A stretch of 5,313 nt of DNA from contig JBIOUF010000154.1 in NCBI GenBank assembly GCA_044866695.1, positions 1 through 5,313 of the forward strand, in the 5' to 3' direction. A model generated the notes under the pieces. It ran no database searches and had not been told where the DNA came from. It saw nothing but the letters and a program-made list of their open reading frames with translations. This document shows, in pieces, positions 1-5,221 of the stretch (its first letter is position 1; every line of letters starts with the position of its first letter). The position numbers and the translations under genes are program-made. This stretch comes from JBIOUF01 sp044866695. GTDB taxonomy: Bacteria; Actinomycetota; Actinomycetes; Propionibacteriales; Nocardioidaceae.

Positions 1-507
1 CCGGTCCGCCCGGATCCGCCAGGTGCCGTCGTTCCAGGGTGCGGCCGTGTCGGCGACTTGGACGACCAGGTCGCATGGTGCGGACCAGGCCCGGTCCTGC
101 AGGGCCTGGGGAAGGTCGACCAGCCGCACCCAGAGGCCGTCGAAGGTGGCCACGTCCGACGCCGCCCGCGGGCCCGAGATCCACTGCAGCAGCGGGTCGT
201 CGACGCCGACGGGGCGACCTTGACGGTGCCGATCAGGTCGAAGTCGACCAGCCGGCATAGCAGCGCCAGCTGCGCGGCCGGGTCGCCGACCAGCGTCCTG
301 ACCGTGATCTCCCCCGCCGGCCGCTCACGCTCCCACTAGAGTGGGGACCATCCACGTCTCTGCGGCGTATCGCTGGTCCTCGGGCAGGCCGAGGAGCTGC
401 TCCTCGACCGGCGCGTCGGGGACCTCGTCGAACCAGACCAGGTGGCCCGCGGCGAGGAATCGCTCCATGTCGGTCGCGCGGGCGACGCGGATCCGGCTCT
501 CGGTCAT
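1..507 (-). pseudogene. Eis-like GNAT N-acetyltransferase, internally deleted and frameshifted; continues past the left edge
   Basis: Intact Eis-like proteins (about 400 residues) join an N-terminal acetyltransferase half to a C-terminal sterol-carrier-like domain and acetylate amines, including aminoglycosides in some members. Here the N-terminus reads from ATG at 507 (MTESRIRVARATD, then WFDEVP and LLGLPEDQRYAAE, typical of the family) and hits a stop at 325-327. The next frame immediately resumes with ERERPAGEITVRTL and LVDFDLIGTVKV, which belong near residue 230-270 of the intact family. About 170 codons, including the acetyl-CoA-binding core, are therefore missing. A second frame change, equivalent to one lost base, lies at 210-219; beyond it VDDPLLQWISGPRA, LWVRLVDLP and APWNDGTWRI continue to base 1. 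ATG 531 is an alternative start. The family call rests on remembered motifs. The missing core means it cannot be a working acetyltransferase. Confidence 0.72.
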
Positions 508-587
508 CGCACCAGCCAACCGCGTAGCCATAGGATGCCTCAACCGAATAACCCCCGCCCGGCCCGCGAACCACGCAGGAGGCCGAC

Positions 588-1105
588 ATCGTCGACACTC
601 GCCCGACCCTGCACGTCACCGCCAGGTCCGGCCACCTCTTCGAGCAGTACGTCGAGGGACGGCCGCTCTGGCAGCCGGCCATCGGCCGGGCCACGCCTCC
701 AGCGCGGACTTGGTGCCCTGGACCGAGCACCCGCCGACGCCCTGCCCGGGCGACGCGACCTCGGCTGCTGGTCGGGCTCACTGGGGGACCATGCCGGCGA
801 GACGGTGCTGTTCTACACCTCGGTCAACAACCCCGACCACGACCTCACGATGCTCCGGAGGCCCGTCCGGCCGACCGGTCCTGGGTCCGCTGGCGCAAGG
901 CCCCGTGGTCGCGCGCCCTCCGCGGCAGCTCGGCATCACCGCCTTTCGCGACCCCGGCGTGTTCCGCGACGGGCCGGTCTGGCGGATGCTCGTCGGCGCC
1001 GGCTACGCCGACGGGACCGCGGGCCTGCTCTGCTACAGCTCCGCGGACCTGCGCACGTGGGTCTTCGTCGGGCCCGTCGCGGAGCGGGAGGCCAGCGACG
1101 GCGAG
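588..1105 (+). pseudogene. GH32 (sucrase/levanase-type) glycoside hydrolase remnant
   Basis: Intact GH32 enzymes hydrolyse sucrose or fructans with a five-bladed propeller. Pieces in correct order: RPTLHVTARSG (600-632), where the nucleophile motif resembling WMNDPNG should follow but is missing and the text jumps to HLFEQYVEG; SSADLVPWTEHP (698-733); DLGCWSGS then ETVLFYTSVNNPDHDL (757-849); RSWVRWRK (876-899); and ITAFRDPGVFRDG then WRMLVGAGYADGTAGLL (935-1032), which keeps the conserved RDP motif. Reading them requires frame changes near 695, 755, 860 and 899. The acid/base segment (an EC motif) is absent because the similarity stops near 1105. A good ribosome-binding site, AGGAGG at 577-582, is followed five bases later by ATC at 588, possibly a mutated ATG. 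The uninterrupted frame through 341-1528 is fortuitous. Family call fairly secure; clearly dead. Confidence 0.72.
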
Positions 1106-1108
1106 GGC

Positions 1109-1183
1109 GACCACACGCCCATCCCGGCCAGCGTCGCTCTGGTCGGCAGCCTGCAGCCCGAGCTCGGCTGCCCGGGCGACTGG
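1109..1183 (+). pseudogene. Scrap resembling an X25-type starch-binding module of pullulanase/amylase
   Basis: In the same frame as the last GH32 piece, the translation changes to HTPIPASVALVGSLQPELGC followed by PGDW. This matches my memory of the module found beside catalytic domains in actinobacterial pullulanases and amylases, whose usual form is SVTLVGSLQSELGCPGDW followed by DPACAAT. The match ends just after the tryptophan. About 25 residues is too little to function, so this is probably a leftover of a separate carbohydrate-active gene joined to the GH32 remnant by a deletion. It could instead be a chance resemblance. Confidence 0.45.
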
Positions 1184-1199
1184 GCCGGGCGCGTGGGCT

Positions 1200-1587
1200 G
1201 CGCATCAGGTCCGCCGCATCTCACTCGGTGCCGTACGGCGGGCCCGGTAGGTCTGGACTTCGACCTCGGCGACGTCCTGGTCTCCGGCCGGCGCGCCCAC
1301 CACGCCCTGACCGGGGCGGCGGCGCGGCGCACCCGCGCCCCGAGGCACCGCCTCCCCCGCCGTGCTCGCGGGACACGTGCCGAACAAGTGCGGAATAGCC
1401 ATGCCCGGATGTCGGATGACGGGCACCGGCCTTCTGTAGCCCCGCAACGGATCCGCGTGTGTTGTGAACGAGATGCTACCCGGCAGCATCGAGTCGTCTC
1501 GGTCGAACTCGGAGGGCATTTCCGCTGACTCTGTGGTGAGCGCCAAGCCGAGCCCCTGTCGGCGACGGTTCGGCACGTCCACTCGGG
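1200..1587. other. Stretch without a recognisable gene
   Basis: I recognise no gene here. The minus strand has an open frame from ATG 1519 to a stop at 1205 (104 codons; MPSEFDRDDSMLPG near the start), but it has no recognised motif and its lower half is low-complexity arginine/alanine-rich, as expected of an accidental frame in GC-rich DNA. The only structure seen is a 6-bp inverted repeat at 1472-1490 (GATGCT, 7-base loop, AGCATC), about 100 bases downstream of the toxin stop. Given the remnants on its left, this is probably further eroded coding DNA. Confidence 0.5.
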
Positions 1588-2118
1588 CTATTGCTCGAAG
1601 AGCGCCTTGCGGGCCGTGGAGACCTTCAAGTAGAGCGACAGGTCCCCCTCGACTCCGGTGCTCCTGAATCCGTTGCGGTGGTAGAAGCCGAGTAGACCGG
1701 GATTGTCGGCGTCGACGACGATGACCTTGCCGCCGCCGGCATCGGCGACCGTGACGATCCGTTCTAACGCCTCGCGAAGAAGTTGCCGTCCCCACTCCTC
1801 GGACTCCTGCTCGCGGAGATCGACGTGGATCGCCAGCTTGGCCAACTTCCACGCCGGCACCGTCTGGGGCCAACCGCGCGCCAACTTCCCAGGAACGGCG
1901 TCGCGGACGACCTGGGTAGGAGCGATCGCGTAGTAGCCGGCCACGCGGGCCGCGTCCTCCGCCTCCTCCATGAGCAGGTAGACCGCGCAGATGCCGGACT
2001 GCACCGAAGTGGCGGCGTGCTCGCGCAGCCACTCGTTGTAGACAGCCTCTCCGCAGTCGAAGGCCCACAGGTCGTACCCAGGGGCCCACTTGACAACTCG
2101 GTAGGTCGGTTCGCTCAC
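1588..2118 (-). CDS. GNAT-family toxin of a type II toxin-antitoxin pair (TacT/AtaT-like)
   Basis: 176 residues from GTG 2118, whose GTGA overlaps the antitoxin stop; this coupling fixes the start. Family toxins transfer acetyl from acetyl-CoA to the amino group of aminoacyl-tRNA and block translation. Visible signatures: FDCGEAVYNEWLREHA (20-35), the usual N-terminal motif; VAGYYAIAP (59-67), strand 4; PAWKLAKLAIHVD (88-100), leading into the acetyl-CoA loop; VIVVDADNPGLLGFYHRNGF (132-151), with Tyr146 where the family has its general-acid tyrosine. The length is normal for the family. Odd: the loop normally reading Q/R-x-x-G-x-G/A is here ESEEWG (105-110), keeping only the last glycine. The gene is uninterrupted, unlike its neighbours. 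It is co-transcribed with the antitoxin from the promoter at 2417-2445. Family call strong; tRNA target unknown. Confidence 0.9.
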   Translation of the reverse strand: MSEPTYRVVKWAPGYDLWAFDCGEAVYNEWLREHAATSVQSGICAVYLLMEEAEDAARVAGYYAIAPTQVVRDAVPGKLARGWPQTVPAWKLAKLAIHVDLREQESEEWGRQLLREALERIVTVADAGGGKVIVVDADNPGLLGFYHRNGFRSTGVEGDLSLYLKVSTARKALFEQ

Positions 2119-2393
2119 CCGGTGATCCGACGCGGCATCTCGGCCAGCCGTTCCAGTTCGGGCGACTCGTCGGCAACGTCGATGGAGGCCATCATCTCGT
2201 CGAACACCTCGGGCGCCATCATCGTGACATCGGCCCGCGCGACCACCTTCAGCGCAGCATCGCGCAACGCATCGCAGACGAACGTCGTCTTGTTCACGTT
2301 CAGCCGGTGGGCGGCCTCGACAATCAGGTCGTCGAGTTCGGGATCGATCCGCGCCTCCAGCCGACGCGCCTTCACCCGGGTCTTCGTCGTCAT
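2115..2393 (-). CDS. Ribbon-helix-helix antitoxin, DUF1778 type (TacA/AtaR-like)
   Basis: 92 residues, first gene of the toxin-antitoxin operon. The DNA-binding ribbon-helix-helix is visible as strand RRLEARID (10-17), helix PELDDLIVEAAHRLN (18-32) and helix KTTFVCDALRDAALKVV (35-51). The tail from 56 onward (TMMAPEVFDEMMASID, then ESPELERL) matches the DUF1778 pattern in which the C-terminal helices wrap and neutralise the GNAT toxin. By family precedent the dimer also binds its own promoter and represses together with the toxin. ATG 2393 is chosen because AGGAGG lies at 2405-2410, 11 bases upstream, and the ribbon strand follows at the usual distance; the frame is open further up but would have to begin within or beyond the promoter. 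Tight GTGA overlap with the toxin. Confidence 0.9.
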   Translation of the reverse strand: MTTKTRVKARRLEARIDPELDDLIVEAAHRLNVNKTTFVCDALRDAALKVVARADVTMMAPEVFDEMMASIDVADESPELERLAEMPRRITG

Positions 2394-2416
2394 CTGTTGC
2401 GTTACCTCCTGACCCG

Positions 2417-2445
2417 ATTGTACGGCGACTGTACGGCGCAGACAA
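2417..2445 (-). promoter_or_regulatory. Promoter of the toxin-antitoxin operon
   Basis: On the minus strand, TTGTCT (2440-2445, 4 of 6 to the -35 consensus) and TACAAT (2417-2422, 5 of 6 to the -10 consensus) are separated by exactly 17 bases. Transcription should start near 2408-2411, which places the AGGAGG Shine-Dalgarno (2405-2410) at or very near the 5' end of the mRNA, giving a leader of only about 15 bases. Confidence 0.65.
2419..2438 (-). promoter_or_regulatory. Candidate autorepression operator: two direct copies of CGCCGTACA
   Basis: CGCCGTACA occurs at 2430-2438 and again at 2419-2427 (minus-strand sense), with a period of 11 bases, so both copies face the same side of the helix. 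They fill the spacer and run into the -10 element of the operon promoter. Ribbon-helix-helix dimers bind short sites spaced about one helical turn apart, so these are natural half-sites for the antitoxin encoded just downstream. Binding there would block RNA polymerase. The assignment is inferred from position and spacing. Confidence 0.5.
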
Positions 2446-2493
2446 CGGCGAACAGCGGCCAACGCCTGATCCGAACGAGCCCAGAACGCCCCA

Positions 2494-2507
2494 GGGCACT
2501 TCTGCCC
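2494..2507 (-). terminator. Short hairpin between the thioesterase remnant and the toxin-antitoxin promoter
   Basis: Perfect 5-bp stem GGGCA/TGCCC around a 4-base loop, 18 bases past the stop of the thioesterase remnant and about 50 bases before the toxin-antitoxin promoter. No run of T follows on either strand, so a classical intrinsic terminator is not shown. It may be a weak or Rho-assisted end, or chance. Confidence 0.2.
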
Positions 2508-2524
2508 GCTGAGGCCGCACGGCA

Positions 2525-2740
2525 CTACTCCGTCGTGCTGTCGCCACCCACGAGAGCGAAGGAGCCGCTTGCCACGGCGACCAGATGCCCCGCGGGCTCA
2601 TCACGGATCTGGGCCTCCAGGTGCACGATGCGCTTGCCCGCGTGCAGGACGCTGGCTGTCGCCACCACGGTGCCTTCGACGACGGGGCGGCTGCAACGCC
2701 TCGCGGAGGAGGTGCCGTCCCCATCAAGAGCGCCCGGCGG
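2525..2740 (-). pseudogene. C-terminal remnant of a hotdog-fold (PaaI-like) thioesterase
   Basis: The frame is open from just below the peptidase stop to a TAG at 2525-2527 but has no start codon context and no N-terminal half. The legible part is VVEGTVVATASVLHAGKRIV, then HLEAQIRDEPAGHLVAVASG and SFALVGG. This matches the last three strands of PaaI/4HBT thioesterases, where the pattern VxATAxVxHxGRxxxxxEAxxxDxxGxLVAxxxGTFxLx is usual. Such enzymes hydrolyse acyl-CoA thioesters. The catalytic region, normally in the N-terminal two thirds of about 140 residues, is gone. Upstream residues in this frame look scrambled; HLLREA in another frame (around 2705-2722) hints at a frameshift in the former central strand. 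Family call moderate, non-functionality near certain. Confidence 0.6.
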
Positions 2741-3754
2741 TCAGTTCCGGTGCGGTGTCAGGGCAGGCTCCGATGTTGCGGTTCGAGCCTGCCGCCGATC
2801 CACCGGAGGGTGGGAAGCAAGCTGCCGAGGAGCAGTAACAGGATCGGGCACCGCCGCCATCGTCCCCTCTTCCACATCGAGGGCCTCCAGCATTAGCAGT
2901 GGCACCGCGACGACCAGGGTCGGAACGGCGGCCACGCCCAGCAGTACGGCGGTCACCCAGTCGGACCCGACGAACGCCAGCACGGCGGACGCGGCGAAGT
3001 CGTTGCCGATCCGCTCGCGGTCGGAGGAGTTGTTCGCCGAGGTCGTGAAGACGGGCAGCGAGGCGTCGGCCAGCTCGCCGATCAGCCAGGCGTCACCCGG
3101 TGTAGTCGTGCGCAGCTCGGTGCCGCCACTCTCGGGAAGTGCCTCGAAGGCGAACGCCACCCCGACCCGGCCGGCCGCCGGATGGTCGGCGAGGAAGGCG
3201 ACGATCCCGGTCTGCCCCTGCTCCTCACCGTCGGTGAAGAGCAGCACGACGTCGTTGTCCGACGGGTCGGCGGCGTGCAGGACGCGCATGGTCTCGACCA
3301 TCGCTGCCACCGAGATCCCGTTGTCACCGGCGCCCGGCGTCCCGGGTGCGGAGTCGTAGTGGCTGGTGATCAGCACGTCACGATCTGTGTCCGCCGTACC
3401 GTTCAGGCGGACGATGACGTTCTCAGGTCCGGACACCTCATCGCGCTGCACCTCCACAGGCAGGCCCAGAGACCGGCCCTCGCTCACGAGGTAGTCGCGC
3501 ACCTCCTGCTGGGCAGGAGACCCCATTGGGTGTGGCTCGGCCGCCACCACCGCCAGGTCCTGCATCGCCCGGGCGGCCGAGGACTCCTCGGCGGGCACGT
3601 CGTCCGTGGCAACACGCGGCGTGGTGACCAAGGCACCCGCCGTGAGGGCGGTCGCCACCAGGAACGTGGCCAGCAGCAGACGCCAGAGCCGGCCCCGCGT
3701 CTGCACGCCTGTTGCGCGGGTCCGAGAAGCATCCCGGTCCTGGCGCATCGTCAT
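2741..3754 (-). CDS. M28-family zinc peptidase, internally deleted and C-terminally frameshifted, probably inactive
   Basis: 337 codons from ATG 3754, overlapping the upstream gene's stop by ATGA, with GGAGGT six bases before. A membrane anchor (about 23-43) precedes an exported peptidase domain. Zinc and catalytic residues are visible: SHYDS (His132), GAGDNG (Asp144), DGEEQG (Glu177 catalytic, Glu178 ligand) and FEA (Glu204). The last ligand, a histidine normally in a motif like FTHYHTPLD, is absent: after ERIGNDFA (247-254) the protein jumps into a hydrophobic helix (258-288) that looks like one of the C-terminal membrane segments of the roughly 700-residue relatives. A frame change near 2846-2849, equivalent to one extra C, follows. 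The other frame reads PILLLLLGSLLPTLRWIGG and ends at 2758-2760, which looks like the original tail. Family call strong; I infer loss of function. Confidence 0.72.
   Translation of the reverse strand: MTMRQDRDASRTRATGVQTRGRLWRLLLATFLVATALTAGALVTTPRVATDDVPAEESSAARAMQDLAVVAAEPHPMGSPAQQEVRDYLVSEGRSLGLPVEVQRDEVSGPENVIVRLNGTADTDRDVLITSHYDSAPGTPGAGDNGISVAAMVETMRVLHAADPSDNDVVLLFTDGEEQGQTGIVAFLADHPAAGRVGVAFAFEALPESGGTELRTTTPGDAWLIGELADASLPVFTTSANNSSDRERIGNDFAASAVLAFVGSDWVTAVLLGVAAVPTLVVAVPLLMLEALDVEEGTMAAVPDPVTAPRQLASHPPVDRRQARTATSEPALTPHRN
2762..2793 (-). terminator. Perfect 9-bp hairpin at the original end of the peptidase gene
   Basis: GGCAGGCTC at 2762-2770 and GAGCCTGCC at 2785-2793 are exact reverse complements around a 14-base loop. 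The structure sits directly before the TGA at 2758-2760, which appears to be the ancestral stop of the M28 gene. No T-run follows, so it could be a Rho-independent-like end typical of GC-rich genomes, an mRNA-stabilising 3' structure, or a chance repeat. Confidence 0.4.
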
Positions 3755-4446
3755 CCGGTCACCTCCCCGTCAGCGACATCGGCACGGTCCCGGGCGCGTG
3801 CGCACCACATCGCCAGCGCGGTGCCGACGAAGGCCCCAAGACTTAGCCCCGCGACCAGCATCGAGATGTCTTGGTCCACGACAGGTTGGGTTAGCGCCGT
3901 ACCGGGGACGAGGCCGACGAAGCAGACCACCGCCACGACCAGCGGCCACGGGTAGGCCCGCGCCATCACGCCTGAGAACCATCCCGGTCGACGCGACGCC
4001 GGCAAGTTGGCCCGACGCGCCAGCAACCCGACCAGGACACCGAGGAACGGCGGACCGAACCCGCCTCCGACCAGGAGCAGCACCAGCGACAACCCGATCA
4101 GGACCGCGCCCAGATGTGCCCGGTCGGCACGGACCGCGGTGAGCCCGAGCAGCAGCGCCACCACGATGGACAGCACCCCCGAGACCAGCAGATCCGGCAC
4201 CAGGCTCATCGCCGGCTCACCGTTGAGCGGGTCGAAGGCATCGACGTGCGGCCAGGACTCGAACACCAACGCTGGCGGCGCGCCCCGTCCCTGGGTGACC
4301 TCACCGACACCGTGCTCGACGCCGGTGAACGCGGCAACCGCCCCCAGGACCCGGACCGTGGTGCGCGCAGCCACCCCACGACGCGGGACGGTGGGATCAC
4401 GCGTCGTCGCTGACGTCGTCGACTCGAGCACGGCTACGGCCCTCAC
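3751..4446 (-). CDS. Multi-pass integral membrane protein of unknown function
   Basis: 231 residues from GTG 4446; adjacent GTGs at 4449 and 4452 are equally possible with GGAG at 4457-4460, and GTG 4374 would trim 24 residues. I do not know its function. It resembles uncharacterised actinobacterial membrane proteins that I recall by the pattern EHGxGE, then ESWP, then GEPAMxLVPxLLVxG, then GGGxGPP. All are present: VEHGVGE (43-49), FESWPHVD (62-69), GEPAMSLVPDLLVSG (76-90), GGGFGPP (127-133). Hydrophobic segments at about 31-43, 83-105, 112-142 (possibly two passes), 168-186 and 194-215. The loop at 44-80 is rich in Glu, His and Pro and would face one side of the membrane. It overlaps the M28 peptidase start by ATGA, so the two are translationally coupled. 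DevR-like sites lie just upstream. Confidence 0.75.
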   Translation of the reverse strand: MRAVAVLESTTSATTRDPTVPRRGVAARTTVRVLGAVAAFTGVEHGVGEVTQGRGAPPALVFESWPHVDAFDPLNGEPAMSLVPDLLVSGVLSIVVALLLGLTAVRADRAHLGAVLIGLSLVLLLVGGGFGPPFLGVLVGLLARRANLPASRRPGWFSGVMARAYPWPLVVAVVCFVGLVPGTALTQPVVDQDISMLVAGLSLGAFVGTALAMWCARARDRADVADGEVTG

Positions 4447-4465
4447 CACCACGTCACTCCACGCA

Positions 4466-4477
4466 GGACCGTAGTCC
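4466..4477. promoter_or_regulatory. GGAC-N4-GTCC inverted repeat, possible DevR/DosR-like half-match
   Basis: GGACCGTAGTCC is a perfect 4+4 inverted repeat with a 4-base centre, 20 bases upstream of the GTG at 4446. It has the GGAC/GTCC core arrangement of DevR (DosR) boxes but lacks the outer G and C. Alone it would be weak; its partner at 4528-4541 gives it weight. At this position, repression or a very short leader for the minus-strand gene would also be possible. Confidence 0.3.
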
Positions 4478-4527
4478 AGAGGCCAAGGTCCTGGATACCA
4501 CGGCACAGCCTCGTCGGCGCTGGGGCC

Positions 4528-4541
4528 GGGTCTTTGGTCCC
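4528..4541. promoter_or_regulatory. DevR/DosR-like box
   Basis: GGGTCTTTGGTCCC differs at one position (T for A at position 4) from the mycobacterial dormancy regulator consensus GGGACTTTNGTCCC. The flanking GAA (4542-4544) also agrees with the longer 20-base consensus, to which I count 16 matches over 4525-4544. It lies between two divergent membrane-protein genes, 82 bases from the minus-strand start and 160 bases from the plus-strand start. A second, poorer copy (9 of 14) may lie at 4550-4563. DevR-type response regulators activate genes under hypoxia or nitric oxide. Whether this organism has one is not visible in the window. Confidence 0.5.
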
Positions 4542-4700
4542 GAACCGGCAGGCCCTAGGCCCCTTCCTGGCTTCCGGCCCCGGGCGGACCGTTGATCGAC
4601 AGCCCTCCTTCCTGCGCCATGCGTGGTTGCTGGACATTGCTCGCGCGACGTGCTCATTTTCCGCGCAGCCCAGGGAGTCCGAGCCGAGAGGAGGCTCACC

Positions 4701-5183
4701 ATGCAACTTCTCCACCACACCGGTTCGTCGACAACCACGACCGCCGAGCACTCCCGGACAGCCACGGCCAGACCCATGCGCCGGTTCCTCCTGCACTTCG
4801 CGGAGATGTGCCTGGTCATGTGTGTCGGCGGCATCGTCCTCAGTGTCCTGTTCTTCCAGGGCGCCGTCGCATTGGGTTACCCGAATCTGCCCCAAACGGC
4901 CCCCGAGCTCTCGGTCCTGGTCATCGCCATCAACCTCTCGGTGCCCATGGCCGCCTGGATGCGGTACCGCGGGATGGGATGGCGGCCCACATTGGAGATG
5001 ACGATCCCGACCATGGCCACCGGCCTGTTCCTGATCGCCGCCTACCGGCTCGACCTCGTCGCCGCCGGTAGTCTGATCGAAATTCAGACGCGGCTGGCAT
5101 GCCCGGTCATGCTCGCGGTCATGCTGCTCCGATTCCCGCTCTACTCAGCACCTCACGCAGCCCACCACGCGCCTGCCCGGTGA
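4701..5183 (+). CDS. Four-helix membrane protein of unknown function with repeated E-M motifs
   Basis: 160 residues from ATG 4701, chosen because GAGGAGG (4688-4694) sits six bases upstream; an in-frame ATG at 4623 has no such site. Function unknown; I recall similar small actinobacterial membrane proteins without a studied role. The N-terminal 28 residues are Thr/His-rich and polar. Hydrophobic helices at about 36-58, 70-87, 98-115 and 124-146, with MRYRGMGWRP (87-96) a positively charged loop, probably cytoplasmic. Two similar segments start helix 1 and helix 3: HFAEMCLVM (32-40) and PTLEMTIPTM (96-105), both with Glu-Met followed by a later Met. The helices carry many methionines (36, 40, 83, 87, 100, 105, 137, 141). 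The C-terminus is short and His-rich (HAAHH, 152-156). Regulation may come from the DevR-like box upstream. Confidence 0.78.
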   Translation: MQLLHHTGSSTTTTAEHSRTATARPMRRFLLHFAEMCLVMCVGGIVLSVLFFQGAVALGYPNLPQTAPELSVLVIAINLSVPMAAWMRYRGMGWRPTLEMTIPTMATGLFLIAAYRLDLVAAGSLIEIQTRLACPVMLAVMLLRFPLYSAPHAAHHAPAR

Positions 5184-5221
5184 ATCCTTCCCGGCGGCCA
5201 CCGGCAGCGAGGCAGGCGGTC

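Noticed and set aside
1472..1490. Terminator for the toxin-antitoxin operon
   Set aside because: The stem is only 6 bp with a 7-base loop, no T-run, and about 100 bases past the stop; too weak to call.
341..1528. 395-codon plus-strand open frame as one protein
   Set aside because: Its start lies opposite the Eis-like remnant, and only pieces of it (about 698-754 and 899-1183) match known proteins, while neighbouring GH32 pieces lie in other frames. It is an accidental frame through remnants.
1205..2176. 323-codon minus-strand open frame
   Set aside because: It runs through the toxin gene in another frame; its composition is arginine-rich and without motifs.
1588..2393. The toxin-antitoxin pair as a new system
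   Set aside because: The DUF1778 plus GNAT arrangement is the known TacAT/AtaRT type; only the loop variant is unusual.
2307..3359. 350-codon plus-strand open frame opposite the antitoxin, thioesterase remnant and peptidase
   Set aside because: It is low-complexity Ser/Ala/Thr-rich and lies antisense to frames with clear family motifs.
1..3754. Sequencing or assembly errors as the cause of all broken genes
   Set aside because: Single-base frame changes could be errors, but deletions of tens to hundreds of codons cannot be base-calling errors, and the genes from 1588-2393 and 3751-5183 are clean.
4447..4700. Standard promoters for the two divergent genes
   Set aside because: I found no convincing -35/-10 pair at proper spacing for either direction; TTGCTG near 4626 has no credible partner.
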